Shown piece by piece: positions 19,394 to 28,418 of a stretch of DNA of 31,435 nt; positions within the stretch are counted from its first letter, which is position 1; each line of letters starts with the position of its first letter. The stretch is taken from contig CAJUOC010000012.1 of assembly GCA_910587925.1 (NCBI GenBank), positions 37,973 through 69,407 of the forward strand. Direction: 5' to 3'. Under the pieces are notes generated by a model, which did not search any database, was not told the origin of the DNA, and saw only the letters and a list, made by a program, of their open reading frames with translations. The stretch is from an uncultured Muribaculaceae bacterium (lineage in GTDB: Bacteria; Bacteroidota; Bacteroidia; Bacteroidales; Muribaculaceae). A program made the position numbers and the translations under genes.

Positions 19394-20140
19394 TTACATG
19401 TTCATGCCGCCGTCGACCTGGATTACCTGGCCGCTGACGTAGCTCGACATGTCGGAGGCGAGGAAGAGGGCCACATTGGCGATATCCTCGACCTGGCCGC
19501 CGCGGCGCAGGGGTATCTTCTTGACCCAGTCGGCGCGCACGTCGTCGGGCAGGGCGGCGGTCATGGCTGTCTCGATGAAGCCGGGGGCGATGGCGTTGGC
19601 ACGGATACCGCGCGAGCCCACCTCCTGGGCGATACTCTTGGCCAGGGCGATGAGGCCGGCCTTGGAGGCGGCATAGTTGGACTGGCCGGCATTGCCGTGC
19701 ACACCCACTACGGATGCCATGTTGATGATGGAGCCGGAGCGCTGGCGCATCATGACGGGCAGCACTGCGTTGATAAAGTTGAAGGCGCTCTTGAGGTTGA
19801 CAGCGATGACGGCGTCCCACTGCTGCTCGGTCATGCGCATCATCAGACCGTCTTTGGTGATGCCGGCGTTGTTGACCAGCACGTCTATGCGGCCGAAGTC
19901 TTCCTTGACCTGAGCCACCACCTCCTGAGTCTGGGCGAAGTCGGCGGCATTGGATGCGTAGCCCTTGGCCTTGACGCCGTATGCGGCGATCTCGGCCTCG
20001 GTGGCTTTGCCGTTTTCGTCGATCACCAGGTCGGTGAAAGCTACGTTGGCGCCCTCGCGGGCAAAAGCCAGCGCGAGAGCCTTGCCGATGCCGCGGGCGG
20101 CGCCGGTGATGAGGGCGGTCTTTCCTTCGAGAAGTTTCAT
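19394..20140 (-). CDS. fabG: 3-oxoacyl-[acyl-carrier-protein] reductase
   Basis: A 248-residue short-chain dehydrogenase that reduces 3-ketoacyl-ACP with NADPH in each round of fatty-acid elongation. Motifs: cofactor loop TGAARGIG (12-19), NNAG (90-93), Asn114, catalytic Ser143 in NMASVVG, Tyr156 and Lys160 in YAASK, and the end GQVIQVDGGMNM typical of FabG. It has its own promoter and a terminator, and is not in a fab gene cluster. Other short-chain dehydrogenases look similar, but the overall match to FabG is strong. Confidence 0.95.
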   Translation of the reverse strand: MKLLEGKTALITGAARGIGKALALAFAREGANVAFTDLVIDENGKATEAEIAAYGVKAKGYASNAADFAQTQEVVAQVKEDFGRIDVLVNNAGITKDGLMMRMTEQQWDAVIAVNLKSAFNFINAVLPVMMRQRSGSIINMASVVGVHGNAGQSNYAASKAGLIALAKSIAQEVGSRGIRANAIAPGFIETAMTAALPDDVRADWVKKIPLRRGGQVEDIANVALFLASDMSSYVSGQVIQVDGGMNM

Positions 20141-20174
20141 AAGCTATGTATGATGTTATAGGGTTTTCCGGGTG

Positions 20175-20182
20175 CAAAAGTA
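20175..20182 (-). promoter_or_regulatory. fabG promoter -7 element
   Basis: TACTTTTG on the minus strand, 34 nt before the fabG ATG. A -33 TTTG is not seen. It is divergent from the acyltransferase promoter at 20235-20242. Confidence 0.5.
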
Positions 20183-20234
20183 CACATTTTTCTTATTATT
20201 CGGGACGCCGGGGCGCCGTTTCGATAAAAATTCG

Positions 20235-20242
20235 TACCTTTG
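20235..20242 (+). promoter_or_regulatory. Acyltransferase operon promoter -7 element
   Basis: TACCTTTG on the plus strand, 25 nt before the ATG at 20268. It decides the start: a GTG at 20247 in the same frame would fall at or before the transcription start. No clear -33 element. Confidence 0.55.
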
Positions 20243-20267
20243 AAGCGTGATATTACGCTCCAAAGAT

Positions 20268-21452
20268 ATGTCAACGACCGAAACGACCATAACTATCCCC
20301 GAACAGTTCAAAGACATAGCGCCATACGACGACGCCCAATATCGCGAAAAAATCGCCGCCCTGATTCAGGAGCCGGGCTTTGAGCACGCCGTACGCTACG
20401 TGCTCCCCGACGTCGACTACCGCGACTTTGCCGAGCAGCTGCTCCAGGTATCGAGCCAGCACGACTTCCAGTACAAAATCATGGGCCCCTTCCTGGAGAT
20501 GCTCGTAAAGACCACCACCGCCGGTCTCACTTGCGACGGGCTCGACAACTGCCGCCCGGGGGAGTGCTATACGTTTATCACCAACCACCGCGATATAGTG
20601 CTCGACGCGTCATTTCTCAACCTCTGCTTCATACGCCGGCACATGCCCATCACCCAGGTGGCCATCGGCAACAATCTGCTCATATACCACTGGATTGCCG
20701 ACCTGGTAAAGCTCAACCGCAGCTTCATCGTCAAGCGCGACGTGCGCATGACCGAGGCCCTAAAGGCCGCCCGGCAGCTCTCGGCATACATACACTATGT
20801 GCTGGGCACGCGCCACGAGTCGGTGTGGATCGCCCAGCGCGAGGGCCGCGCCAAAGACAGCAACGACCTCACCCAGGAGAGCCTCATCAAGATGGTCGGC
20901 CTGGAGCCGGGCGCCGATATAAAGCCCAATCTGCTCGCCGCCAACCTCCTGCCCGTGTCGATCAGCTACGAGTACGACCCCAACGACTATCTCAAGGCCC
21001 GCGAGTTTCTGCTCCGCCGCCGCGACCCCCACTTCAAGAAATCGCAGCGCGACGACCTCTTCAGCATGGAGACCGGCCTGCTCAAATACAAGGGACGGGT
21101 GCACATGCGCCTGCAGCCCTGCATCACGCCCGAGCTGGAGCGCTTCAGCAGCGAGGCGCGCCTGGAGGTGGTGCGCCACACCTGCACTCTGATCGACCGC
21201 GCCATACACTGCGGCTACGAGCTATTCCCGGGCAACTATATCGCATACGACGCCGTCACCGCCACCCGCACCTATGCCGACCGCTATACCGACGACGACC
21301 GCCGCGTATTTGACGACTACATCGCCGGCCAGCTCGACAAGGTCGACGTGCCCGACATCACCGCCGACGAGCGCGAGTACATGCGCCGGATGATGCTCAC
21401 CATGTATGCCAACCCCGTCAAAAACCAGCTCGCCGCCCTATCCCGCCGCTGA
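20268..21452 (+). CDS. PlsB/PlsC-type glycerolipid acyltransferase
   Basis: A 394-residue protein likely to transfer an acyl chain onto glycerol-3-phosphate or lysophosphatidic acid (or a related lipid) at the inner membrane. The acyltransferase blocks are visible: TNHRDIVLDASFLN (105-118), GNNLLIYHWIADLVKLNRSF (134-153), VWIAQREGRAKDSND (186-200) and LLPVSISYEYDPND. The first block has His107 and Asp113 five residues apart instead of the usual four, or uses Asp109. The C-terminal part (METGLLKYKGRVHMRL onward) is characteristic of a large Bacteroidetes-type branch. First gene of an operon with a metallophosphoesterase, tex and a folK-like gene; its TGA overlaps the next ATG by 1 nt. Exact substrate unknown. 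Confidence 0.85.
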   Translation: MSTTETTITIPEQFKDIAPYDDAQYREKIAALIQEPGFEHAVRYVLPDVDYRDFAEQLLQVSSQHDFQYKIMGPFLEMLVKTTTAGLTCDGLDNCRPGECYTFITNHRDIVLDASFLNLCFIRRHMPITQVAIGNNLLIYHWIADLVKLNRSFIVKRDVRMTEALKAARQLSAYIHYVLGTRHESVWIAQREGRAKDSNDLTQESLIKMVGLEPGADIKPNLLAANLLPVSISYEYDPNDYLKAREFLLRRRDPHFKKSQRDDLFSMETGLLKYKGRVHMRLQPCITPELERFSSEARLEVVRHTCTLIDRAIHCGYELFPGNYIAYDAVTATRTYADRYTDDDRRVFDDYIAGQLDKVDVPDITADEREYMRRMMLTMYANPVKNQLAALSRR

Positions 21453-22648
21453 TGCGTCTTCCCCTGCTCCCCATCCTCGCCGTGCTCGCCCTGGGCGTGG
21501 CCGTCGACATCTACATCTACCGCCGGCTGCGCTGCCGCCACGCCGCCAGAGGCTGGTGTGTGGCATACACGATAGTGTCGCTGCTGGCCTCCGTCGCCCT
21601 CATCGCGGTGATATGCCTGCCCAAGCGCGCCGGCGACGACACGGCGCTCCACGCCATCATGTGGACGCTCTTTGCTTACTTCTCGGTCTATATACCCAAG
21701 TATATATTTGCGCTCTTCTCGATGGCCGGACGGCTCCTGGGCCGCATAGCCCGGAGGGCGCCGCTGTGGGCGGGCGCCGCAGGCGCCGTCATCGGCCTGG
21801 CGGTGTCCGGGGCCATGTGGTGGGGCGCGCTGCATGTGCGCTTCGACACCGAGGTGCGCCGGGTCGATGTCGTCATCGACCGCCTGCCGCAGGCTTTTGA
21901 CGGATACCGCATCGTGCAGCTCTCCGACATCCACACCGGCACATATCTCACCGACACCACATACCTCTCTGAGCTGGTCGGCGAGGTCAACGCCCTGCAC
22001 CCCGACCTCATCGTATTTACGGGCGATATCGTCAACCGCCGCTCACGCGAGCTGCGGCCATTCGCCTCCACACTGTCGCGGCTGAGCGCTCCCGGCGGAG
22101 TGTGGAGCATCACCGGCAACCACGACTACGGCGACTACTATACCTGGCCCTCCGAGGCCGAGCACCGCGCCGATGTCGACTCGCTCCGCGCCATCCAGCG
22201 GGCCATGGGCTGGCATATGCTCGACAACGCGCATACATGGCTGCGCGCCGGCGCCGACTCCATCGCCCTGGTGGGCGTCGAGAATATCGGCGACGCGCCA
22301 TTTCCGGTCTACGGCAGCCTCACACGCGCATACCCCACCCCGACCGACTCGGTGGTGAAAATCCTGCTCTCCCACAACCCGCAGCATTGGGTCGACTCGG
22401 TGAGCGGCCGGAGCGACGCCCGCTTTGACCTCACCCTCTCGGGCCATACCCACGCCATGCAGATGCAGATAGGCGGATTGTCGCCCGCTGCCTGGCGCTA
22501 CCCCACCTGGGGCGGCATGTACACCGACAGCCTCGGCCGCCGTCTCTACGTCAACATCGGCATAGGCGAGGTGGCCATACCCGCGCGCATCGGCTCGGCC
22601 CGCCCCGAGGTGACCCTCATCACTCTGCGCAAATCCCCCACACCATGA
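21452..22648 (+). CDS. Membrane-anchored calcineurin-like metallophosphoesterase
   Basis: A 398-residue protein. The N-terminal 130 residues hold four hydrophobic segments (about 3-22, 38-56, 68-92, 106-125). The phosphoesterase domain carries all metal-binding motifs: LSDIHTG (Asp159, His161), TGDIV (Asp192), GNHDY (Asn223, His224), LSHNP (His308) and SGHTHAMQ (His332, His334). This arrangement resembles YaeI/YkuE-type enzymes, some of which cleave UDP-sugar or lipid pyrophosphates, so a role in lipid or cell-wall precursor metabolism is plausible next to an acyltransferase. Start and stop overlap the neighbours by 1 nt and 4 nt (ATGA). Substrate is not deducible from sequence. Confidence 0.9.
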   Translation: MRLPLLPILAVLALGVAVDIYIYRRLRCRHAARGWCVAYTIVSLLASVALIAVICLPKRAGDDTALHAIMWTLFAYFSVYIPKYIFALFSMAGRLLGRIARRAPLWAGAAGAVIGLAVSGAMWWGALHVRFDTEVRRVDVVIDRLPQAFDGYRIVQLSDIHTGTYLTDTTYLSELVGEVNALHPDLIVFTGDIVNRRSRELRPFASTLSRLSAPGGVWSITGNHDYGDYYTWPSEAEHRADVDSLRAIQRAMGWHMLDNAHTWLRAGADSIALVGVENIGDAPFPVYGSLTRAYPTPTDSVVKILLSHNPQHWVDSVSGRSDARFDLTLSGHTHAMQMQIGGLSPAAWRYPTWGGMYTDSLGRRLYVNIGIGEVAIPARIGSARPEVTLITLRKSPTP

Positions 22649-24780
22649 ACGCCGACATACCCGCCCGCGTCGCCGCCTCGCTCGACCTGCCCCTGCGCAG
22701 CGTCGCAGCCACGGCCTCTCTCCTGGCAATGGGCGCCACCGTACCCTTCATAAGCCGATACCGCAAGGAACACACCGGCGGCCTCGACGAGACGGCCATC
22801 CGCTCCATCGAGACCGAGATACGCCGCCTTGAGGAGCTCGACCGCCGGCGCGACACCATCATCGACACCATATCGGAGCAGGGCAAGCTCACCGCCGAGC
22901 TGGAGGAGCGCCTGCGCGCCGCCACGACAGCCGCGGCCCTCGAAGACCTCTACCTGCCATACCGGCCCAAGCGCCGCACCCGCGCCACGGTCGCCCGCGA
23001 GCGCGGGCTGGAGCCGCTGGCGCGTATGCTCATGTCGGCCTCGGGACTGGCCGACCCCGAGGCGGCAGCGCGCCGCTTTGTCGCCGGCGATGTGGCCGAT
23101 ACCGGCGCCGCCCTGGCCGGGGCGTCAGACATCATAGCCGAGTGGGCGGCCGAGTCGCCCCGGCTGCGCTCGCGCCTGCGCGGCATCATGCGGCGCACGG
23201 CCTCGGTGCGCTCGGTCATCGCCCCGGGCAAGGAAGACCACCCCGACGCCGCCAAGTACCGCACATACGCCCGATACTCGCATCCGCTGCGCAATATCCC
23301 GTCGCACTGCTATCTGGCCCTGCGCCGCGGCCAGGCCGAGGGCCTGCTGCGCGTGTCGGTCGAGATCGACGACCGCGCCGCCGTCGACTCGCTCGCCGAG
23401 GCATTTGTGCCCCGAGCCGGCGCCGACGCGTCGCGCCGCCTGGTGGCGGCCGCCGTGGCCGACTCATACCGCCGCCTGCTGCGCCCGTCGATAGACACCG
23501 AGATGGCCGCCGAGTGGAAAGAGCGCGCCGACGGCGTCGCCATCAACCTCTTCAGCGGCAACCTGCGCCAGCTGCTCATGGCAGCTCCGCTGCGCGGCCG
23601 CCGCATACTCGCCCTCGACCCGGGATTCCGCACGGGCTGCAAGGCCGTCGCGCTCGACGCAGAGGGCAATCTGCTCGACCACGATGTGGTATACCCCAAT
23701 CCCCCGCAGGCCGACACCGTCGGCGCGATGCGCACCCTGATGCGCCTCATCGACGACCACGAGCTCGACGCCATCGCCCTGGGCGACCGCACCGCCTCGC
23801 GCGAGACCGAGGCTTTTCTGCGCTCGTCGGGCATCGCCGACTTCACCGAGGTATTTGTGGTGAGCGAGAATGGCGCCTCGGTATACTCGGCCTCGCCGCT
23901 GGCGGGCAAGGAGTTTCCCGACCACGACGTGACGGTGCGCGGAGCCGTATCCATCGGCCGCCGCCTCATCGACCCGCTGGCCGAGCTGGTCAAGATAGAC
24001 CCCAAGTCGATAGGCGTGGGGCAGTATCAGCACGATGTCGACCAGAGCGCCCTGCGCGACGCCCTCGACTTCACCGTGATGAGCTGCGTCAACTCCGTAG
24101 GCGTCGACCTCAACACTGCCTCGCCGCAGCTGCTCTCGTATATATCGGGCATCGGCCCGGCTCTGGCCGAGCGCATCGTGGCATACCGCGCCGCCCACGG
24201 CGCCTTTGCCTCGCGCCGCGCCTTGCTCGACGTGCCCCGCCTGGGCGCCAAAGCATTTGAGCAGGCCGCCGGCTTCCTGCGGGTGCCCGACTCGGCCAAT
24301 CCGCTCGACAATACCGGCATCCACCCCGAGAGCTATCCTCTGGTGGAGCGCATGGCCGCCGACCTCGGGATGGACACCGCCGCCCTGGCGGGCAACGCCG
24401 AGGCCATCGCCCGCATCGACCCGGCCCGATACGCCGACGCCGGCGAGGCCACCGTGGCCGACGTGCTCGACGAGTTGCGCAAGCCCGGCCGCGACCCGCG
24501 CGGCAGCGCAGACAATGCCGACTTCGACTCGGCCATCCACACCATCGACGACCTCAGCGAGGGCATGATACTTACGGGCAAGGTGGGCAATATCACCGCT
24601 TTCGGCGCCTTTGTCGACATAGGCATCAAGGAGCACGGTCTGCTCCACGTGTCGCAGATGGGCGCGCGCCGCGTGACCGACCCGTCGACGGTGGTGAGCA
24701 TCGGCGACATCATACGTGTGCGCGTGATCGGTGTCGACATCGACCGCCGCCGCATATCTCTTTCCATCAAAGACCTATGA
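22645..24780 (+). CDS. tex: RNA-binding transcription accessory protein Tex
   Basis: A 711-residue protein related to Tex and eukaryotic Spt6, a nucleic-acid-binding factor acting with RNA polymerase. Domains in order: an N-terminal helical HTH-like region including ATVPFISRYRKEHTGGLDE (31-49) and LEDLYLPYRPKRRTRA, a YqgF/RNase H-like domain starting at RILALDPGFRTG (about 319-330), helix-hairpin-helix repeats (about 485-548, with VGVDLNTAS and ISGIGPALAERIV), and a C-terminal S1 RNA-binding domain (about 636-711, GKVGNITAFGAFVDIGIKEH and GLLHVSQM). Length is normal. It is coupled to both neighbours by ATGA overlaps. Confidence 0.97.
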   Translation: MNADIPARVAASLDLPLRSVAATASLLAMGATVPFISRYRKEHTGGLDETAIRSIETEIRRLEELDRRRDTIIDTISEQGKLTAELEERLRAATTAAALEDLYLPYRPKRRTRATVARERGLEPLARMLMSASGLADPEAAARRFVAGDVADTGAALAGASDIIAEWAAESPRLRSRLRGIMRRTASVRSVIAPGKEDHPDAAKYRTYARYSHPLRNIPSHCYLALRRGQAEGLLRVSVEIDDRAAVDSLAEAFVPRAGADASRRLVAAAVADSYRRLLRPSIDTEMAAEWKERADGVAINLFSGNLRQLLMAAPLRGRRILALDPGFRTGCKAVALDAEGNLLDHDVVYPNPPQADTVGAMRTLMRLIDDHELDAIALGDRTASRETEAFLRSSGIADFTEVFVVSENGASVYSASPLAGKEFPDHDVTVRGAVSIGRRLIDPLAELVKIDPKSIGVGQYQHDVDQSALRDALDFTVMSCVNSVGVDLNTASPQLLSYISGIGPALAERIVAYRAAHGAFASRRALLDVPRLGAKAFEQAAGFLRVPDSANPLDNTGIHPESYPLVERMAADLGMDTAALAGNAEAIARIDPARYADAGEATVADVLDELRKPGRDPRGSADNADFDSAIHTIDDLSEGMILTGKVGNITAFGAFVDIGIKEHGLLHVSQMGARRVTDPSTVVSIGDIIRVRVIGVDIDRRRISLSIKDL

Positions 24781-25187
24781 CCATCATCAGTCTTGGCAGC
24801 AACGTCGACGGCGCCGGCGAAATCCTCGCCCGCGCCCGCCGCGGACTCGCCCGGGTGGCGCGTATCGAGGCCTCGTCGGGCCCCTACCCTGCGGCCGACG
24901 ACACCGGCCGCGGCGCCGACTATCTCAATGAAGTGCTCGCCATCGACACCGACCTGACCCTCGACGAGCTGGAGAGCGCCGCCGCCGGGCTGGAGCGCGC
25001 CGCCGGGCGCACTCCCGACTCACGCCGCCTCGGCGTGATGCCACTCGACATCGACGTGGTGGTGTGGCGGGGCGAGACGGTGCGCCCCTACGACTTCACC
25101 CGCCCTTACTTCCGCCACGGCTACGGTCTGCTCAGAGCCACGCTCAGTCCCACGGCTGCTCATCCACCATGCGCGGGCGTGGAGTGA
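24777..25187 (+). CDS. folK: HPPK-like protein (6-hydroxymethyl-dihydropterin pyrophosphokinase), short
   Basis: A 136-residue protein with HPPK features: SLGSN (5-9), DYLN (48-51), ERAAGR (73-78) and PLDIDVVVW (89-97), whose Asp91 and Asp93 match the two magnesium-binding aspartates. The later PYDFTRPYFRHGYGLL resembles the HPPK segment before the C-terminal helix. HPPK transfers pyrophosphate from ATP to the pterin in folate synthesis. It is shorter than the E. coli enzyme (about 159 residues), and the usual GPRTxDxD reads GVMPLDID. Substrate specificity is therefore less certain. It starts inside tex (ATGA overlap), and its last 44 bp overlap the end of the convergent gene. Confidence 0.78.
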   Translation: MTIISLGSNVDGAGEILARARRGLARVARIEASSGPYPAADDTGRGADYLNEVLAIDTDLTLDELESAAAGLERAAGRTPDSRRLGVMPLDIDVVVWRGETVRPYDFTRPYFRHGYGLLRATLSPTAAHPPCAGVE

Positions 25188-26808
25188 AATCATCGCTCAG
25201 AGGGTCGTCGGCGCCGTCGTACATGGCGTAGCGGGTGCCGGTGAGGGTCATCAGCATATACACGACATTGGCCGTCGACAGCGGCCGGCCGACAGCCGCG
25301 GCCAGGCGCCCGGCCATGTCGGGGCGCGAGCGGCGGTAAGCGGCATTGGCATACACCACAAAGGGCACGCGCACGTATGCGCGGCCACGACCTGTGTACG
25401 GGCCTTCGTCGTAGACGTTCTCGCCGTGGTCTGAGAAGTACACCATCACCGCCGGGCGCGGCTCGCGGGCGAGCCGCCCGACAATCCCGGCCAGCAGATG
25501 GTCGGTGTATAGTATCGAGTTGTCGTAGGCGGCGCGTATGGCCCCCGTGCGCCCGTCGAGCCACGGCAGGCCGAGGCGCATCTCGTCGGCTGCGCCAAAG
25601 CGGGCAAAGTCGCCGGGATAGCGGGCGTCGTAGTGGGTGTGCGAGCCCATGAGGTGCATAAACACCAGCCGGCGGGCGTCGCCGGCATCCATCGCCGCGG
25701 CAAAGTCGGGCAGCAGCGCGTCGTCGTAGCGCAGCGCCAGGGCATCCTCGCTGTTGTCGGCGCCGACAAACCGCACCTCATCGGCCCGCTCGGCCAGCAC
25801 CCCGGAGATATTGCTGAACATCCCCACGCGCTCCTGATTGGAGAGCCACCACGTGCGGTAGCCGGCGGCCTTGAATACGTCGATTACCCCCGGATAGCTC
25901 AGCGCATCGCCCTCGGTGGCGTCGTCTTCCTTAAAGGTGAGTATCCGCTCCATATTGCCGGCTGTGCAGCTCGACGAGCCGATGGCGTCGGTAAACACAT
26001 ACAGGCTGTCGCGCATGGCATCGAGCCGCGGCGACGTGGGCAGCGCGTAGCCATAGAGCGACAGATGGTCGCGCGAGGCCGACTCGCCTATCACCACCAC
26101 CACGGCCACATCGCCCTCGGCCGCAATCGACCCGGCGCGTGGCAGCGGCGCCACATGGCCCTGCTGCATCTGCGCATACCGCTGCTGCTCGCGCCGGGCC
26201 TCGACGATATACTTGGCCGTGCGCACTACCAGCGAGTGAGCCGTGCGCCCGGCGATATACGACATGCTGAAAGCCGCAAACGACACGCCGCCGGCCAGAG
26301 TGAGCGCCGCCGCCACAGCCACGGCGGCCCTCCGCGGCATCCGCAGCATCGCGACGCACACGGCGAGGGCCGACGCCGCCACCACATAAGTCGACGGTGC
26401 CGACAGCAGCCCCCGCAGATTGGCAAGCAGCGCCGGGACAAACTCCGACGCCTCGCGCGATGTCGTCTGCGACAGTATCATCAGCAGCTTGCGGGTGATG
26501 CCAAACTCGTAGAAGCGGTAACACAGCGCATTGACCACAGCCAGCAACCCGTACACCGCTATCACCGCCACGGCGGCCGGGCGCCACGGGCGCCGACGCA
26601 TCATCAACCCCAGCGGCACCCCGAGCACCGAGGCCTTCAGGGCGCCCGCCGCCACGATATATCCCCACTGCTCGGCGCGGCTCAGCACAAAGATGGGGCT
26701 GCCGGGGATATCAGCGACACTGAGCATCCCGAGCGCCCACAGCAGCAGCCACAGCCGCCTCCCGCAGCAGCCGGCCACCCCGCCTATGATATGTCGCAAC
26801 CGCCGCAT
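25144..26808 (-). CDS. Phosphoethanolamine-transferase-like membrane enzyme (EptA/sulfatase superfamily)
   Basis: A 554-residue protein with about five N-terminal membrane segments (residues 18-33, 48-68, 78-97, 138-157, 161-183) and a periplasmic alkaline-phosphatase-fold domain. Active-site features: VVVVIGESASRDHLSLYGY (236-254; Glu242 as metal ligand), the probable nucleophile Thr282 in SSCTAGN, FMHLMGSHTHYDARYP (383-398) and YFSDHGENVYDEG (457-469; Asp460, His461). These enzymes move phosphoethanolamine from phosphatidylethanolamine to lipid A or other glycans, affecting surface charge and polymyxin susceptibility; the acceptor here is unknown. The start overlaps the upstream stop by 1 nt (TGATG). 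Last gene of the ruvX-def-ettA operon; its 3' end overlaps folK antisense. Confidence 0.88.
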   Translation of the reverse strand: MRRLRHIIGGVAGCCGRRLWLLLWALGMLSVADIPGSPIFVLSRAEQWGYIVAAGALKASVLGVPLGLMMRRRPWRPAAVAVIAVYGLLAVVNALCYRFYEFGITRKLLMILSQTTSREASEFVPALLANLRGLLSAPSTYVVAASALAVCVAMLRMPRRAAVAVAAALTLAGGVSFAAFSMSYIAGRTAHSLVVRTAKYIVEARREQQRYAQMQQGHVAPLPRAGSIAAEGDVAVVVVIGESASRDHLSLYGYALPTSPRLDAMRDSLYVFTDAIGSSSCTAGNMERILTFKEDDATEGDALSYPGVIDVFKAAGYRTWWLSNQERVGMFSNISGVLAERADEVRFVGADNSEDALALRYDDALLPDFAAAMDAGDARRLVFMHLMGSHTHYDARYPGDFARFGAADEMRLGLPWLDGRTGAIRAAYDNSILYTDHLLAGIVGRLAREPRPAVMVYFSDHGENVYDEGPYTGRGRAYVRVPFVVYANAAYRRSRPDMAGRLAAAVGRPLSTANVVYMLMTLTGTRYAMYDGADDPLSDDFTPRPRMVDEQPWD

Positions 26809-28418
26809 CAGTCAGGATGGTGAGGCGGCCATGCAAGGCGCATCTCGTCTATACCCCATGGCACAATCAGGCGATTGGTGATAAGGGGCGTGACCCACGC
26901 GTAAGTGCGGCCGTCGGCCTGCGACTCAAAGCCATATACATGCATCATATACGTGCGTGTCAACGGGCCGTGCTTCACTTGGGCAGGCATGAGGTCGTAC
27001 ATACTCTTGGGCGCATCAGGGTCGAGCGGCATATAGTACTGCTGACCGATACGGCGCAGCCCGGGTGTGCCAGGCACGGCCTCGCCTGTGGTATCAGTCG
27101 CATACTTGAGGGTATCAGGTATGAAATGCGCCCACCAAGGCAAGCGATAATAGTTGCATATGTTGCCGGCAGAGAAATTCTGTACCTGCAAATCCACATA
27201 ATGCGGCCATACGACAGCCTCGGCTGGCCCGTCAAAGGGCGATATCATGGGGATAAACAGATAGTAAGGGTTGTCGCCATCGGGGTTGTAGCTTGTGATG
27301 GCCTCTACAGACGTCTCGACCATGGGGAGCACTCTCAGCGCGCCCTTGATACCAAAACTCACTTTGAGCACCATTACGGCAAAACCTACACATGCCGCAG
27401 CACGACCCCAGCGGCGCGTGGCCGGATACACGCGCACGGCTGTAGCGGCAACATGACATATGCCGACTATCGCACACACCACCATAGGCCAGCCTCCACG
27501 GGAGAAGCCGGTCCATATCAGCAGCGGTATGCCGGCAAGTGTGCCCACACCCAAAAAGGCGATAAGCCGCCACGACACGGCAAGCCGAAGCCGCGGAAAA
27601 ATCATGGCCGCGGCGACAGCAGCCCCATATATGAGTGCTGCGGGGATTGCGGTGACAAACTGCGAGGTGACAAACGCAAATTTCTCGTTGAAATACTCCA
27701 CGCGATTCCACGTGCATGGCGCGACAAGGAGCACCAGCACGCCTGCCACTGCCCCGCCGACAAGCCACAGTCTGCGACGGTCGAGATAGTCGCGCCGCCA
27801 CAGAATCATCATCGCCACGGCAGCCGCGATAAACGTCAGGCCAAAGGCCTCATGCCACATACCGCAGAGGTACCCCCACAGAGCCATCGTCCATACGCGG
27901 CGCCGACCCGGACGGAAGAAGAGTATCATCGCCCACAACATCACGGGCGATGCCCACGCGTAATTTGCACGGAAACATACGCTCGAAAATTCGGCTCGCC
28001 ACATAGGGAGCGCCGATACCATCGCCACTACCCCCATTGCGACACACGCCGAGCGCGTCCCCGTCCCCGCAAGCCGCGAAGTGAGCACACACCACAGCAG
28101 CAGAGCTGCGATATCTATGGGCAGATACACAGCCCGAGGCTGGGTCAACAGAGGCATAAACAGCATATTGCCCAGGCGGGTGTTGTCATACATCCAGTGC
28201 CAGTGCCATGTCTTCAGGATGGCAGGCCAGGGATTGGACGTAAGACCCTCTCGGTAATCGTACAGATATGTGGCAAACCAAAAGTCGTCATGCGCCATCG
28301 GGAAAAGCCAAAGATACGTGCCGAATGCGGCGGCAAAGGCGGCCGCGACGAGCCAAAACGGCCACGCCCCGCCGCGGGCGGGGCGTGAGAGGCGGTTACA
28401 GATACCGTGCAGGGCCAT
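26808..28418 (-). CDS. Polytopic membrane protein, DUF6056/glycosyltransferase-like
   Basis: A 536-residue protein with about ten hydrophobic segments spread over residues 20-360 and a soluble C-terminal region (about 370-536). Near the first loop it has AHDDFWF (Asp44-Asp45) and later MYDNTRLGN (77-84). This acidic pair followed by an N-R-x-x-N loop is reminiscent of DUF6056 and GT-C-type integral membrane glycosyltransferases, where a loop Asp is catalytic. The assignment is tentative. I chose the ATG at 28418, which overlaps the ettA stop (TGATG); a GTG one codon earlier is equally possible. The gene looks less GC-rich than its neighbours by eye. It sits between ettA and the phosphoethanolamine-transferase-like gene, suggesting a joint role on a surface glycan (inference). 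Confidence 0.65.
   Translation of the reverse strand: MALHGICNRLSRPARGGAWPFWLVAAAFAAAFGTYLWLFPMAHDDFWFATYLYDYREGLTSNPWPAILKTWHWHWMYDNTRLGNMLFMPLLTQPRAVYLPIDIAALLLWCVLTSRLAGTGTRSACVAMGVVAMVSALPMWRAEFSSVCFRANYAWASPVMLWAMILFFRPGRRRVWTMALWGYLCGMWHEAFGLTFIAAAVAMMILWRRDYLDRRRLWLVGGAVAGVLVLLVAPCTWNRVEYFNEKFAFVTSQFVTAIPAALIYGAAVAAAMIFPRLRLAVSWRLIAFLGVGTLAGIPLLIWTGFSRGGWPMVVCAIVGICHVAATAVRVYPATRRWGRAAACVGFAVMVLKVSFGIKGALRVLPMVETSVEAITSYNPDGDNPYYLFIPMISPFDGPAEAVVWPHYVDLQVQNFSAGNICNYYRLPWWAHFIPDTLKYATDTTGEAVPGTPGLRRIGQQYYMPLDPDAPKSMYDLMPAQVKHGPLTRTYMMHVYGFESQADGRTYAWVTPLITNRLIVPWGIDEMRLAWPPHHPD

Noticed and set aside
20247..20267. Upstream GTG start for the acyltransferase
   Set aside because: It lies only 5 nt after the -7 element, at or before the expected transcription start, so the ATG at 20268 is preferred.
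26817..28388. 523-codon plus-strand open frame opposite the polytopic membrane protein
   Set aside because: His/Arg-rich nonsense composition; the minus strand encodes clear membrane helices and overlaps its neighbours as an operon gene.
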